The translations under genes were made by a program, and so were the position numbers. DNA of 47,237 nucleotides from Acidobacteriota bacterium. Its GTDB lineage: Bacteria > Acidobacteriota > Blastocatellia > Pyrinomonadales > Pyrinomonadaceae. The stretch covers positions 1 to 47,237 of the forward strand of contig JAFAVK010000099.1 in the NCBI GenBank assembly GCA_019242475.1, written 5' to 3'. Under the pieces are notes generated by a model. It was given only the letters and a program-made list of their open reading frames with translations, was not told the origin of the DNA and searched no databases. Positions 15,461-24,562 of the stretch are shown here, piece by piece; the first letter of the stretch is position 1, and each line of letters opens with the position of its first letter.

Positions 15461-17653
15461 ATGTTGCATCCCAACCCAAATCTAAATCTCGCCGGCAGAC
15501 TCTTCCTCCTCTCGGCGACGCTGCTCTGCCTCCTCGCGGGCGCGCACGCGCAGACGCAGGAGAGGGAGGACGTGGTGCACGTCGAGTCGGAGCTGGTGCA
15601 GACGGACGTGACGGTCTTCGACAAGGCGGGCAAGTTCGTGGACGGCCTCGGGCGCGAGCAGTTCGAGCTGAAGGTGGACGGGCGCCCCGTGCCCCTGGCC
15701 TTCTTCGAGCGCGTCGCGGCGCCCTTGAAGAAGGGCGAGGGCGCGCCCGGCGCCGCCGCGGCCGCCGCCAACGCGGCCGCCGCCGCGCGCGGGCAGGGGC
15801 GCACCGTCATCTTCTTCATCGACGATTTGCACCTCTCGCTCGACAGCCTCAACCCGACGCGCGCGGCCCTCACGCGCTTCATCGAAGAGGAGATGGCGCC
15901 GGGCGACCTCGTCGCCTTCGTCACGGCCTCGGGGCAGCTCGGCTTCCTCCAGCAGTTCACCGACAACAAGGCGGTGCTGCGCGCGGCCGCCGCGCGCCTC
16001 CGGAACATCCCGCCCGCTGTGCACGACGCCGAGCAGCCGCCGATGTCCGAATACGTCGCCACCCGCATCGCCAACGGCGACCGCCAGGCGGCCGGCTTCT
16101 ACATCACCAAGATCACCGAGGGCTTCTTCTCGAAGACAGCCGCCGGGGCGAGCGCGCAGAACCCGGCCATCAACGCCAACGCCGTCTACGAGATGGTCAA
16201 GACGCGCGCGACCAACATCACGAAGCAGATGGAGTCGGTGACGAACGGCTCGCTCTCCGCGCTCGAAAGCCTCGTCCGGACGGCCGGGCAGATCGAGGGG
16301 CGCAAGCTCGTCTTCTTCATCTCGGACGGCTTCTACCTCGACGGCAAGGACTCGGTCTCGGCGGCCAACCGCCGGCTCCAGCTCGTCACCGACACGGCCG
16401 CGCGGACGGGGAGCGTCATCTACAGCATCGACGCGCGCGGCCTCTTCGCGCCCTTCATGGAAGCGGCCGGGACGAAGGCGCGCGACCCGAACGGCTTCCT
16501 CGACCGCTCCTCGGTCGGCGAGGCCACGCTCGCGCAGGAGGGGCTCTCGGCGCTCGCCGGCGACACGGGCGGCGACTTCATCAAGAACCAGAACTACTTC
16601 GACCGCTGGGTCTCGCGCGTCCTCGAAGAGACCTCGAACTACTACCGCATCGCCTGGAAGCCCGACGCCGACGGGCAGAAGGGCGACAGCTTCAAGCGCG
16701 TCGAGGTCTCGGTCGTCGGCCGCCCCGAGCTGACCGTGCGGCTGCACCGCGGCTACGTGCCGGCGGCCGTGCGCGCGGCCGAGGAGGCGAAGGAGAAGGG
16801 CGCGACGAAGCCGAGCGCGAAGGCGCCGGAGGCGAAGGGGGCCGAGGCCGACTTGCGCGCTGCGCTCCTGGCGCCGGCCGGCCGGCGCGGACTGCCGACC
16901 GCGCTCTCGACGAGCTTCGTGGACGTGCCGGGCAGCGGGCCGGTGCTGACCAGCTCGGTCGAGGTCGGGACGGACGCGCTCGACTACGGCGCGGACGGGA
17001 AGCAGCCGGCGTCGGTCGATCTGGTCGGCGTGGTTTTGAACGACCAGGGCAAGCAGGTCTCGACCTTCAGCAAGCGCCTGACGGTGGCGCCGACGGCGCC
17101 GTCGGCGACGGCGGCCGCGGGCGAGCAGCCGGGCGTCATCTACAACCACAAGGCGCCGCTCGCGCCGGGGCTCTACCAGGTGAAGGCGGCGGCGCGCGAC
17201 GCGCGCGGCGGGCAGTTGGGGAGCGCCGCGCAGTGGATCGAGATACCCGACCTCTCGAAGAAGCAGCTCGCGTTGAGCAGCCTGCACCTCGGCGGCCGCC
17301 AGGTGGGCGGCGGAGCAGACGGGAGCGCGCCGCAGGTACAGTTCAGCGTTGAACGGCGGTTCCCGCGCTCTTCGAAGGTGGACTTCCTCGGCTTCGTCTA
17401 CAACGCGGCGCAGTCGGGCGGGGCGGTGAACCTCTCGGTGACGCTGCGCGTGCTGCGCGACAACAAGGCGGTCGTCTCTTCGCCGGCGCGCAAGCTCGCG
17501 CCGGAGGCGGGCTCAGACCTCGCGCGCATCCCCGTCACGGGCGCCATCTCGCTCGGGCAACTCCCCCCGGGGCGCTACGAGCTTGAGGTCGGCGTCGCCG
17601 ACAACGTCGCGCGCACGACGGCCTCCGAGCGCGTCGTGTTCGAGATCAAATAG
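15461..17653 (+). CDS. VWFA-related Acidobacterial domain protein (first copy)
   Basis: A 730-residue exported protein: signal peptide LAGRLFLLSATLLCLLAGAHAQ, then a short beta domain (VESELVQTDVTVFDKAGKFV ... FELKVDGRPVPLAFFE), then a von Willebrand A-type domain (about 110-440) starting TVIFFIDDLHLSLDSL. The metal-site motif is DxHxS instead of the classical DxSxS. A C-terminal module (about 520-730) carries PGLYQVKAAARDARGGQLGSAAQWIEIPDL. The family is abundant in acidobacteria and of unknown function, presumably extracytoplasmic adhesion or assembly. A GAAAGAAAGG purine run precedes the ATG at 15461. A paralogue lies at 24563. The final 79 nt overlap the convergent glycosyltransferase. 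Confidence 0.9.
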   Translation: MLHPNPNLNLAGRLFLLSATLLCLLAGAHAQTQEREDVVHVESELVQTDVTVFDKAGKFVDGLGREQFELKVDGRPVPLAFFERVAAPLKKGEGAPGAAAAAANAAAAARGQGRTVIFFIDDLHLSLDSLNPTRAALTRFIEEEMAPGDLVAFVTASGQLGFLQQFTDNKAVLRAAAARLRNIPPAVHDAEQPPMSEYVATRIANGDRQAAGFYITKITEGFFSKTAAGASAQNPAINANAVYEMVKTRATNITKQMESVTNGSLSALESLVRTAGQIEGRKLVFFISDGFYLDGKDSVSAANRRLQLVTDTAARTGSVIYSIDARGLFAPFMEAAGTKARDPNGFLDRSSVGEATLAQEGLSALAGDTGGDFIKNQNYFDRWVSRVLEETSNYYRIAWKPDADGQKGDSFKRVEVSVVGRPELTVRLHRGYVPAAVRAAEEAKEKGATKPSAKAPEAKGAEADLRAALLAPAGRRGLPTALSTSFVDVPGSGPVLTSSVEVGTDALDYGADGKQPASVDLVGVVLNDQGKQVSTFSKRLTVAPTAPSATAAAGEQPGVIYNHKAPLAPGLYQVKAAARDARGGQLGSAAQWIEIPDLSKKQLALSSLHLGGRQVGGGADGSAPQVQFSVERRFPRSSKVDFLGFVYNAAQSGGAVNLSVTLRVLRDNKAVVSSPARKLAPEAGSDLARIPVTGAISLGQLPPGRYELEVGVADNVARTTASERVVFEIK

Positions 17654-18960
17654 AGAAGTCCCGCCGCCCGGAAGATGGCGGCGGTGAGGAGCAGCATCCC
17701 CCAGTTGATTGCGCCCAGCGAGGCCAGCAGGCGGCTCAGAAAGACGCCGCAGAAGGTCTGCGTCGTCATGGTCGTGAGGACGAACGAAAGCGCGATCATG
17801 ACGCGGAACGGGCGGTCGCCGACCCCCTCGACGTACCAGAGATGCACCACGTAGACGTAGGCCGGGAGGAGCAGGACGAGGTGAGGAATCTCCGTGACCG
17901 TCGAGAAGTTCGGGATGAGGCTGAACACGAGCGCGAAGCCGCCCCAGCGCGAGACAAGCTCCGGGGCGTCCCGAAAGCGTAAGGCGTACGCGCCGATGGC
18001 GGCGGCGGCGCCCAGCATAAAGAGGTGACCCAGGAGCCGGACGACCCCCGCGGGCAGCTTCAGGAGGGTGACGCGGTAGAGCCTGCCCTTATACTCGAAC
18101 GCGTTCACGTCGAGGAAGAACCTATCGGCCTGCGCCCGGAGCGACACGTTGCCATTGCCCGCCCAGTTGCCCGTGCCGGCCGCGTTCGATAGCGCCACCC
18201 TCTCGACCCATGCGCGGTGGTAGTCCACGTCCTTCTCCGGGCCGACGACCAGCGCGGGCAGCGCGGCGGCGAGCAGCCCGCCCAGCGCCACCCCGAGCAG
18301 AACCTTGCCGCCCCTGCGCGCGAGGAACCAGAAGACGAACGGCAGGGTGGTCAGCTTCACGGCCGCCGACAGCCCGAGGGCGACGCCGGAGCCCAGACGC
18401 CGCCCGCGCGACAGCCACACCAGCCCGAGCACCGCCAGCGCCAGCACCAACACGTTCGTCTGCCCGAAGCGCAGGTGGAGGATGATGAAGCGCGCGCACA
18501 ACAGCGTCGAGAAGAAGCAGACGACCCAGCGCCTCTTCGCGGGGAGTGAGAGGAACGGACGGCCGGACATCGCGCCGTAGAACGCGGCCGCGCTCCAGCC
18601 GAGTAGCACGACCGAGGCGACGGCCCACAGGACGAAGAGCAGCCAGACGGGCAGCGGGGTCAGCGGGATGTTCAGGAAGGCGAAGAAGGGCGGGTAGTAA
18701 TAGTAGTTGCCGTGCGGCGTCGGCACGCTGTAGATGTCCTGGCCGCGCATCAGCAGGCGCGCGGCCAGGACGAACACCTCCGGGTCGCCGTCCCTGCGCA
18801 GAATCTGCTGGAGGCTGCAAGTGAGGACGGCGACCGACGTGAGCCCCACGGCCAGCAGCCTGTAGAGGGGCAGCCTCCGGCGGAACTCGTCGCCCGCCGG
18901 CGAGGGGGCACGCGGAGCCCCCGCCCCGCCTCCTCTCACCTGTTCCTGTTGATCCCCCAC
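17575..18960 (-). CDS. Glycosyltransferase family 87 (DUF2029) membrane protein
   Basis: A 461-residue polytopic protein of the GT-C superfamily, the type that transfers mannosyl or arabinosyl units from polyprenyl-phosphate donors on the outer face of the membrane. Roughly ten hydrophobic segments can be seen. The first outer loop carries the expected RRDGDPEVFVLAARLLMRGQDIY with its Asp, and later HGNYYYYPPFFAF, LLCARFIILHLRFGQTNVLVLAL and GLSAAVKLTTLPFVF match DUF2029 conserved stretches. The last 20 or so residues (NTTRSEAVVRATLSATPTSS) are encoded antisense to the VWFA gene end and look like an accidental extension. It is divergent from the GH97 gene. Confidence 0.87.
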   Translation of the reverse strand: MGDQQEQVRGGGAGAPRAPSPAGDEFRRRLPLYRLLAVGLTSVAVLTCSLQQILRRDGDPEVFVLAARLLMRGQDIYSVPTPHGNYYYYPPFFAFLNIPLTPLPVWLLFVLWAVASVVLLGWSAAAFYGAMSGRPFLSLPAKRRWVVCFFSTLLCARFIILHLRFGQTNVLVLALAVLGLVWLSRGRRLGSGVALGLSAAVKLTTLPFVFWFLARRGGKVLLGVALGGLLAAALPALVVGPEKDVDYHRAWVERVALSNAAGTGNWAGNGNVSLRAQADRFFLDVNAFEYKGRLYRVTLLKLPAGVVRLLGHLFMLGAAAAIGAYALRFRDAPELVSRWGGFALVFSLIPNFSTVTEIPHLVLLLPAYVYVVHLWYVEGVGDRPFRVMIALSFVLTTMTTQTFCGVFLSRLLASLGAINWGMLLLTAAIFRAAGLLYLISNTTRSEAVVRATLSATPTSSS

Positions 18961-19005
18961 GGCCGGCCGAATGTACCTGAACGTTTACGCTTTATCAAAA
19001 GGACG

Positions 19006-19034
19006 TTGACAGGCCAGCGGGGAATTGGTATTCC
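19006..19034 (+). promoter_or_regulatory. Candidate sigma-70 promoter for the GH97 operon
   Basis: TTGACA (19006-19011), 17-nt spacer, TATTCC (19029-19034), 48 nt before the ATG at 19083, in the divergent gap. Confidence 0.45.
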
Positions 19035-19082
19035 AACATGACCACGCCGGGCGACTTACAAATTCGGAAGCGACGACTCCAC

Positions 19083-21044
19083 ATGCACACCCTGTTGAAG
19101 CGAACTATGCCCTTGCTCTTCGCGCTGCTCTGCCTGGCCGCGCCGGCGGCCGCGCGGCAGTCGGACTACCGCGTCCTCTCGCCGAACAAAAAGATCGAGT
19201 TGAGAGTCGGCACGGCCGGCCGCGTCAGCTACGACGTGCTGGTGAACGGGAAGGCCGTGCTGCGCGACTCGACGCTCTCCATCGACATCGACCATCGCGT
19301 TCTCGGGCTCGACCCGAAGGTGCTGAAGGCCGTGCCGCGCGCGCACGAGGGCTGGGTCGAGCCGGTCGTGCGCCAGAAGTTCGCGCGCGTCCGCGACGCT
19401 TACAACGAGCTGCGGCTGGAGATGGAAGGCGGCTACGCGGTCGTCTTCCGCGCCTACGACGAGGGCGTGGCCTACCGCTTCGAGACCGCGCTGCCGCAGA
19501 CGGAGGTGAAGGTCTACAAGGAGGAGGCCGCCTTCAACTTCGCCGACAACTACACGGCCTTCTACCCGCAGGAGGAGAGCCTCTTCTCGCATAACGAGCG
19601 CGTGTATGCGCCGAAGCCCCTGAAGGATATTCCGCCCGCCGCCTTCGCCTCTTTGCCCGCCGTGGTTGACGCCGGCGGCGTGAAGATAGCCGTCGCCGAG
19701 TCGGACGTGGAAGACTACCCCGGCCTCTGGCTGCGCGGCACGGGCGGCAACGGGCTCGGCGCGATGTTCCCGCCGTACCCTTTGAAGGAAGAGTTGAAGG
19801 GCGACCGCGATTTTAAAGTCACGGAGGCGGCCGACTACATCGCCGTGACGAAGGGGACGCGCACGTACCCCTGGCGGCTGCTCGGCGTCGCGGAGCGCGA
19901 CGGGGACTTGATCACGAACCAGCTGGTCTACCTTTTGGAAAGCCCTTCGCGCGTGCAGGACACGTCTTGGATCAAGCCGGGCAAGGTGGCGTGGGACTGG
20001 TGGAACGCGAACAACATCTACGGCGTCGATTTCAAATCCGGCGTCAACACGGAGACTTATAAATACTACATCGACTTCGCCTCGAAGTACGGCATCGAGT
20101 ACATCGTCCTCGACGAAGGCTGGTACAAGCGCGGCAACGTGCTCGAAGTCGTCCCCGACATCAACGTCCAGGAGCTGGTCGATTACGGGAGGCAGAAGAA
20201 GGTCGGCGTCATCCTCTGGGTCGTGTGGAAGACGCTCGACGACCAGTTGGAGCCGGCGCTCGACCAGTTCGAGAAGTGGGGCGTCAAGGGCATCAAGGTT
20301 GACTTCATGCAGCGCGACGACCAGAAAGTCGTCAACTTCTTCCACAAGCTCTCGCGCGAGGCGGCGCGGCGCAAGATGCTCGTGGACTACCACGGCGCGC
20401 AACGCTCGGCGTTGATGACGCGGACGTGGCCGAACATCATCAGCACCGAGGGCGTGCGCGGGATGGAGTGGAGCAAGTGGAGCGCCGAGGCCAACCCCGA
20501 GCACAACCTGACGCTGCCGTTCACGCGGATGTTTCTGGGGCCGATGGACTACACGCCCGGCGCGATGCTCAACGCGCAGCAGAAGGGCTTCGCGCCCGTC
20601 TTCGACCGCCCGATGGCGCTCGGCACGCGCTGCCACCAACTCGCCATGTACGTCGTCTTCGAGAGCCCCTTGCAGATGCTCGCCGACAGCCCGTCGAACT
20701 ACCTGCGCGAGCCAGAGGCGATGGAGTTCCTCTCGGCCGTCCCCACGGTCTGGGACGAGACGCGCGTGCTCGATGGAAAGATCGGCGACTACGTCCTCGT
20801 CGCGCGCCGCAACGGCCGCGACTGGTACGTCGGCGCGATGACCGACTGGACGGCGCGCGAGCTGGACGTGGACTTCTCCTTCCTGCCCGAAGGGAGTTTC
20901 AAGATGGACGCGTACCAGGACGGCGTGAACGCGAACCGCTACGCGGGCGACTACAAGAAGGTCTCGGGCCGCGCCGACCGCTCGACCCGTCTGAAGATTA
21001 AGCTGGCCGAGGGCGGCGGCTGGGCCGCGCACCTCCGGCCGTAG
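19083..21044 (+). CDS. Glycoside hydrolase family 97 protein
   Basis: A 653-residue secreted glycosidase: signal peptide (MPLLFALLCLAAPAAARQ), N-terminal beta-sandwich (about 30-260), catalytic barrel (about 270-560), and C-terminal beta domain. Catalytic-barrel landmarks are KVAWDWWNANNIYG, EYIVLDEGWY, GIKVDFMQRDDQ and STEGVRGMEWSKW. The Asp in KVDF corresponds to the position used as nucleophile by retaining GH97 enzymes (alpha-galactosidase type), while inverting SusB-like enzymes use Glu bases; this favours a retaining alpha-galactosidase-like activity, but that is inference. ATG 19083 is chosen as it begins the signal peptide. It heads a same-strand run of six genes. Confidence 0.9.
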   Translation: MHTLLKRTMPLLFALLCLAAPAAARQSDYRVLSPNKKIELRVGTAGRVSYDVLVNGKAVLRDSTLSIDIDHRVLGLDPKVLKAVPRAHEGWVEPVVRQKFARVRDAYNELRLEMEGGYAVVFRAYDEGVAYRFETALPQTEVKVYKEEAAFNFADNYTAFYPQEESLFSHNERVYAPKPLKDIPPAAFASLPAVVDAGGVKIAVAESDVEDYPGLWLRGTGGNGLGAMFPPYPLKEELKGDRDFKVTEAADYIAVTKGTRTYPWRLLGVAERDGDLITNQLVYLLESPSRVQDTSWIKPGKVAWDWWNANNIYGVDFKSGVNTETYKYYIDFASKYGIEYIVLDEGWYKRGNVLEVVPDINVQELVDYGRQKKVGVILWVVWKTLDDQLEPALDQFEKWGVKGIKVDFMQRDDQKVVNFFHKLSREAARRKMLVDYHGAQRSALMTRTWPNIISTEGVRGMEWSKWSAEANPEHNLTLPFTRMFLGPMDYTPGAMLNAQQKGFAPVFDRPMALGTRCHQLAMYVVFESPLQMLADSPSNYLREPEAMEFLSAVPTVWDETRVLDGKIGDYVLVARRNGRDWYVGAMTDWTARELDVDFSFLPEGSFKMDAYQDGVNANRYAGDYKKVSGRADRSTRLKIKLAEGGGWAAHLRP

Positions 21045-21111
21045 GCGCCGCACTCCCGCGCGGCGCCCGTCGCGCTTTGCTCTTCCCCGAACCCCGAGAG
21101 GAGAGACCGAG

Positions 21112-21639
21112 ATGTTGAAGAGAACTTTGAGCGCGCTCTTTGTCCTTTGCTGTGCGCCGCCCCTGCTCGCATACGTCCCCGCGGGCGAGAGCGTCTACAC
21201 GGAGATCGCCGGCGCGCGCTGCAAGACCGTCGAGGCGCACGAGGAGGGCGCCAGCTCGGTGCAGAAGTGCGCGGGCGTCGCGGGCTACAGCCTGCTGGTC
21301 GAGGACGCCGACTCGCGCCAGTCCGTCACCGTCGTCACCCCCGACGGCAAGAAGCACCCGCTCGACTACTGGCAGGTCATCACGAGCGGGTTTTCGAGCC
21401 TCGGCAACAAGGCCGAGTGGCGCGTCGAGAAGAAGGGCGCACGCGTGCGCCCCTACGCCCTCATCGTGCGCGTCAACGCGAGCGAGAATCCAGAGAAGCC
21501 GGAGCAGACGACCTCCTACCTCGCCGTCGCGAAGATCACGGCCGGGGAGGTCTGCGTGACGGACAAGGTGAAGACCAACGAAGCGGCGCGGCAGGCGGCC
21601 GACGCCTCCGCCGGCAAGCCCTGCCTCAAGGCGGAGTGA
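21112..21639 (+). CDS. Hypothetical secreted protein
   Basis: I do not recognise this 175-residue protein. It has a clear signal peptide (LKRTLSALFVLCCAPPLLAY) and a GAGAGG Shine-Dalgarno before the ATG at 21112. The mature part has Cys residues at AGARCKTV, VQKCAGV, EVCVTDK and KPCLKAE, enough for two disulfides, and WRVEKKGARVRPYALIVRVNAS resembles a beta-rich fold. The layout fits a small periplasmic or secreted protein. It lies between GH97 and the S41 peptidase. Confidence 0.78.
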   Translation: MLKRTLSALFVLCCAPPLLAYVPAGESVYTEIAGARCKTVEAHEEGASSVQKCAGVAGYSLLVEDADSRQSVTVVTPDGKKHPLDYWQVITSGFSSLGNKAEWRVEKKGARVRPYALIVRVNASENPEKPEQTTSYLAVAKITAGEVCVTDKVKTNEAARQAADASAGKPCLKAE

Positions 21640-21679
21640 GTCTCGACGCTGAAGGGTTGAACGGCCGGGAGGTTTTGAA

Positions 21680-24004
21680 ATGACCCTTACAAAATTCAAA
21701 GCGCGGCCGCTGGCGTCGGCGGCCTTGCTGCTTGCACTCTGCTTCGCCGCGCGCGCGCAGCAGACGGGCGCGGCGCAGGCGCAACCGGCGGCGGACGCGG
21801 CGCGCGTCGAGAGGCTGGTGGGCTTGGCGAAGGTCTGGGGCGCGGTGAAGTATTTTCACCCGTACCTTGCCTACCGCGAGCTGGATTGGGACAAGGCGCT
21901 CGTCGAGGCGATTCCGAAAGTCAACGCCGCCGGGACGCCGGAGGAGTACAGCGCGGCCTTGAACCAGATGCTCGCGGCGCTCGGCGACCCGAGCACGCGC
22001 GCGGAGATTGAAGTCGAGGCCAAAAACACTCCGCCCACTCAAGCGCCTGCGGTCGAGCCCGTGCGGACGGAGAACGGCGTCCTCTTCATCGACGCGACGC
22101 GGCTCGCCGCGACGGGCGCGCGCGACAACGCGGCCTTCCGCGTCCTGCTCGGCAAGTTCGGCGAGGCGGCGCCGTCCGCCAAAGCGGTCGTCATCGACGC
22201 GCGCGCCGCGGGGCCGCCCGACGCCTTCGCCGCCTACTTCTTCGCCGACCTGATGCGCCAGGTTCTGTCGCAACTGCTCGACTCGAACGTCACGCTCGGC
22301 CACAGCCGCTTCCGCCTGCACAACGGCTACGCCACGCAGGCGGGCGGCGCCTCCTTCTACTACTCGGCCTTCGCCGACGCCACGCCCCAGACCCTCCTCG
22401 GCGCGCGGAGCACGTCGAAGTCGCCGCCGATAGTCTTCGTCGTCAACGAGCACACGCCGCCCGCGGCCGAGACGTTGGGCGGCTTGCAGTACGCGGGCCG
22501 CGCCTACGTCGTGCAGGACGGCGAGCGCGCGCCGGAGGCGGGCGGCGGGAGTTTCACGCTGGAGTTGCCGGGCGGCGTGAAGGCGCGTCTGAGGACGAGC
22601 GAGTCGGTCAACCCGGACGGCTCAATCGGCTTCGCCGCCGACGCGGTCGTGCCGAAAGGGGCGGGCGAAGACGCGGCCATGCGCGAGGCCCTGCGCGCCG
22701 CGCAGGAGGGCAAAGTCTCTCAAGTCGGCCGCAAGACCAGCGCGACGCCTGCGCCGCTCGTCGGCCAGAAGGAGCAGACGTACCCCGAGATGGAGTTCCC
22801 CACGGCCGAGTACCGCCTGCTGGCGCTCTTCCGCTACTGGAACGTCATCAACTACTTCTACCCTTACAAGCACCTCATCGAAGACACCTGGGCGACGGTG
22901 CTCCCGCGCTACATCCCGAAGTTCGAGGCGGACAGGGATGCGGCCGACTACCAGTTGACCGTCCGCGAACTGGTCACGGAGATGCACGACTCGCACGGCA
23001 GCGTGCAGAACGCGAACGCCTCGGCCGAGCGTCTGGGGACGTACCAGCCGCCGGTCGTCGTGCGCTACGTCGAAGGTCAGACGGTCGTCACGAACGTGCT
23101 CGACGACAAGCTGCCGGTCAAGGTCGGCGACGTGGTCTTGACAGTTGACGGCGAGCCGGTCGCCAAGCGCATTGAGTTCCTCGCGCGCTACACGGCCGCG
23201 TCCACGCCGCAGGCTTTGATGAGGGTCGTCCACCTGAACCTGCTGCGCGGGCAGAAGGAGACGCCCGCCCGCCTGCGCGTCCGCGGCGCGGACGGCACGG
23301 AACGCGACGTAGAGTTGCCGCGCTCCATCGGCCGGGCCGACCAGGCGAAGCTGTTCACCGTCATGCAGCGCTCGACGCCGGTCGTGCAAGTCCTGCCGAG
23401 CGGCTACGGCTACGTCGATCTCGCGCGCTTGCAGGCGGGCGAGGTGGACAAGATGTTCGAGACGATCAAGGACACGCCGGCCGTCGTCTTCGACATGCGC
23501 GGCTACCCCAACGGTACCGCCTGGCCCATCGCCCCGCGCCTGACCGAGAAGCGGATGCCCGTGGCCGCGCTCTTCTCGCGCCCGCTCCTCGAAGGCGCCT
23601 CCCTGAGCGACCTTGAGACGGAGAGCCCGAGCTACACCTTCGCCCAGCGCCTGCCCGAGCGGCGGGGCGACGTGTACCGCGGCAAGGTCGTCGTGCTCAT
23701 CAACGAGGACGCCATCAGCCAGGCCGAGCACACCTGCATGTTCTTCGAGGCGGCGACCGACGTGACCTTCGTCGGGACGCCGACCACCGGCGCCAACGGC
23801 GACGTGACCTTCATGGTGCTGCCCGGCAACCTCAACGTCAGCTTCACCGGCCACAACGTGCGCCACGCCGACGGCCGCCAACTGCAAAGGGTCGGCATCC
23901 AGCCGCACGTTAAAGTCGCGCCGACGATTGCCGGAATCATCGACGGCCGCGACGAGGTGCTCGAAGCGGCCGTCCGGCACTTACAGACGAGCCTGAAGAA
24001 GTAG
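21680..24004 (+). CDS. S41 family (C-terminal-processing-like) peptidase
   Basis: A 774-residue secreted serine peptidase. A signal peptide (PLASAALLLALCFAARAQQ) is followed by the helical VERLVGLAKVWGAVKYFHPYLAY segment, repeated later as YRLLALFRYWNVINYFYPYK, a PDZ-like domain (DKLPVKVGDVVLTVDGEPV, about residue 475-500), and the protease core. The nucleophile Ser680 lies in LINEDAISQAEHTCMFF, followed by GTPTTGANGDVTFMVLPG and VGIQPHVKV. The Ser/Lys dyad partner is not clearly assigned. GGGAGG lies 9 nt before the ATG. The next gene starts 6 nt after the stop, so they are probably cotranscribed. Confidence 0.9.
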   Translation: MTLTKFKARPLASAALLLALCFAARAQQTGAAQAQPAADAARVERLVGLAKVWGAVKYFHPYLAYRELDWDKALVEAIPKVNAAGTPEEYSAALNQMLAALGDPSTRAEIEVEAKNTPPTQAPAVEPVRTENGVLFIDATRLAATGARDNAAFRVLLGKFGEAAPSAKAVVIDARAAGPPDAFAAYFFADLMRQVLSQLLDSNVTLGHSRFRLHNGYATQAGGASFYYSAFADATPQTLLGARSTSKSPPIVFVVNEHTPPAAETLGGLQYAGRAYVVQDGERAPEAGGGSFTLELPGGVKARLRTSESVNPDGSIGFAADAVVPKGAGEDAAMREALRAAQEGKVSQVGRKTSATPAPLVGQKEQTYPEMEFPTAEYRLLALFRYWNVINYFYPYKHLIEDTWATVLPRYIPKFEADRDAADYQLTVRELVTEMHDSHGSVQNANASAERLGTYQPPVVVRYVEGQTVVTNVLDDKLPVKVGDVVLTVDGEPVAKRIEFLARYTAASTPQALMRVVHLNLLRGQKETPARLRVRGADGTERDVELPRSIGRADQAKLFTVMQRSTPVVQVLPSGYGYVDLARLQAGEVDKMFETIKDTPAVVFDMRGYPNGTAWPIAPRLTEKRMPVAALFSRPLLEGASLSDLETESPSYTFAQRLPERRGDVYRGKVVVLINEDAISQAEHTCMFFEAATDVTFVGTPTTGANGDVTFMVLPGNLNVSFTGHNVRHADGRQLQRVGIQPHVKVAPTIAGIIDGRDEVLEAAVRHLQTSLKK

Positions 24005-24010
24005 ACGCCG

Positions 24011-24550
24011 ATGCGCCCCGAAGCCGCCGAGAAGGTCTTCCTCCGCGCGCCGGCCGCGCGCGACCGCGAGGAGTTTATCGCGCTCAACCGCGCGAGCCGG
24101 CGGCTGCACCGCGGCCTGGTCTCGCCGCCCGTCGAGCCCGTGCAATTCGAAGAGTACCTCAAGCGCTGCGGCCGTGAAGACCGCGCCAACTTCTTCGTCT
24201 GCCGCGCGGAGGACGGGCGCATCGTCGGGGTGATGAACCTGTCGCAGATCGCGCGGGGCAACTTGCAGAGCGCCTACCTCGGTTATTATGTCGGCGAGCC
24301 CTACGCCGGCCGCGGCTACATGACCCAGGCCATGCGGCTGCTGCTCCGACACGCGTTCGAGAGTTTGAAGCTGCACCGCGTCGAGGCGAACATCCAGCCG
24401 GGCAACGTCGCGTCCATCGCGCTGGCGCGGCGGGCGGGCTTCGTCAAAGAGGGCTTCTCGCGGCGCTACCTGAAGCTCGGCGGCCGCTGGCGCGACCACG
24501 AGCGCTGGGCCATCCTCGCCGAAGACTGGAAGGCCGGGCGGAGGCGCTGA
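24011..24550 (+). CDS. RimJ/RimL-type GNAT N-acetyltransferase
   Basis: A 179-residue acetyltransferase of the ribosomal-protein-alanine class. Motif A is LGYYVGEPYAGRGYMTQAMRLLLRHAF (CoA-binding, about residues 93-119); motif B is LHRVEANIQPGNVASIALARRAGF; the end is RWRDHERWAILAEDW, which is typical of RimJ. It likely acetylates a protein N-terminus or a small amine in the cytosol. It starts 6 nt after the peptidase stop and ends 12 nt before the second VWFA gene, so its operon context is envelope-related while its own function is probably housekeeping. Confidence 0.88.
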   Translation: MRPEAAEKVFLRAPAARDREEFIALNRASRRLHRGLVSPPVEPVQFEEYLKRCGREDRANFFVCRAEDGRIVGVMNLSQIARGNLQSAYLGYYVGEPYAGRGYMTQAMRLLLRHAFESLKLHRVEANIQPGNVASIALARRAGFVKEGFSRRYLKLGGRWRDHERWAILAEDWKAGRRR

Positions 24551-24562
24551 GGCACGCACCCG

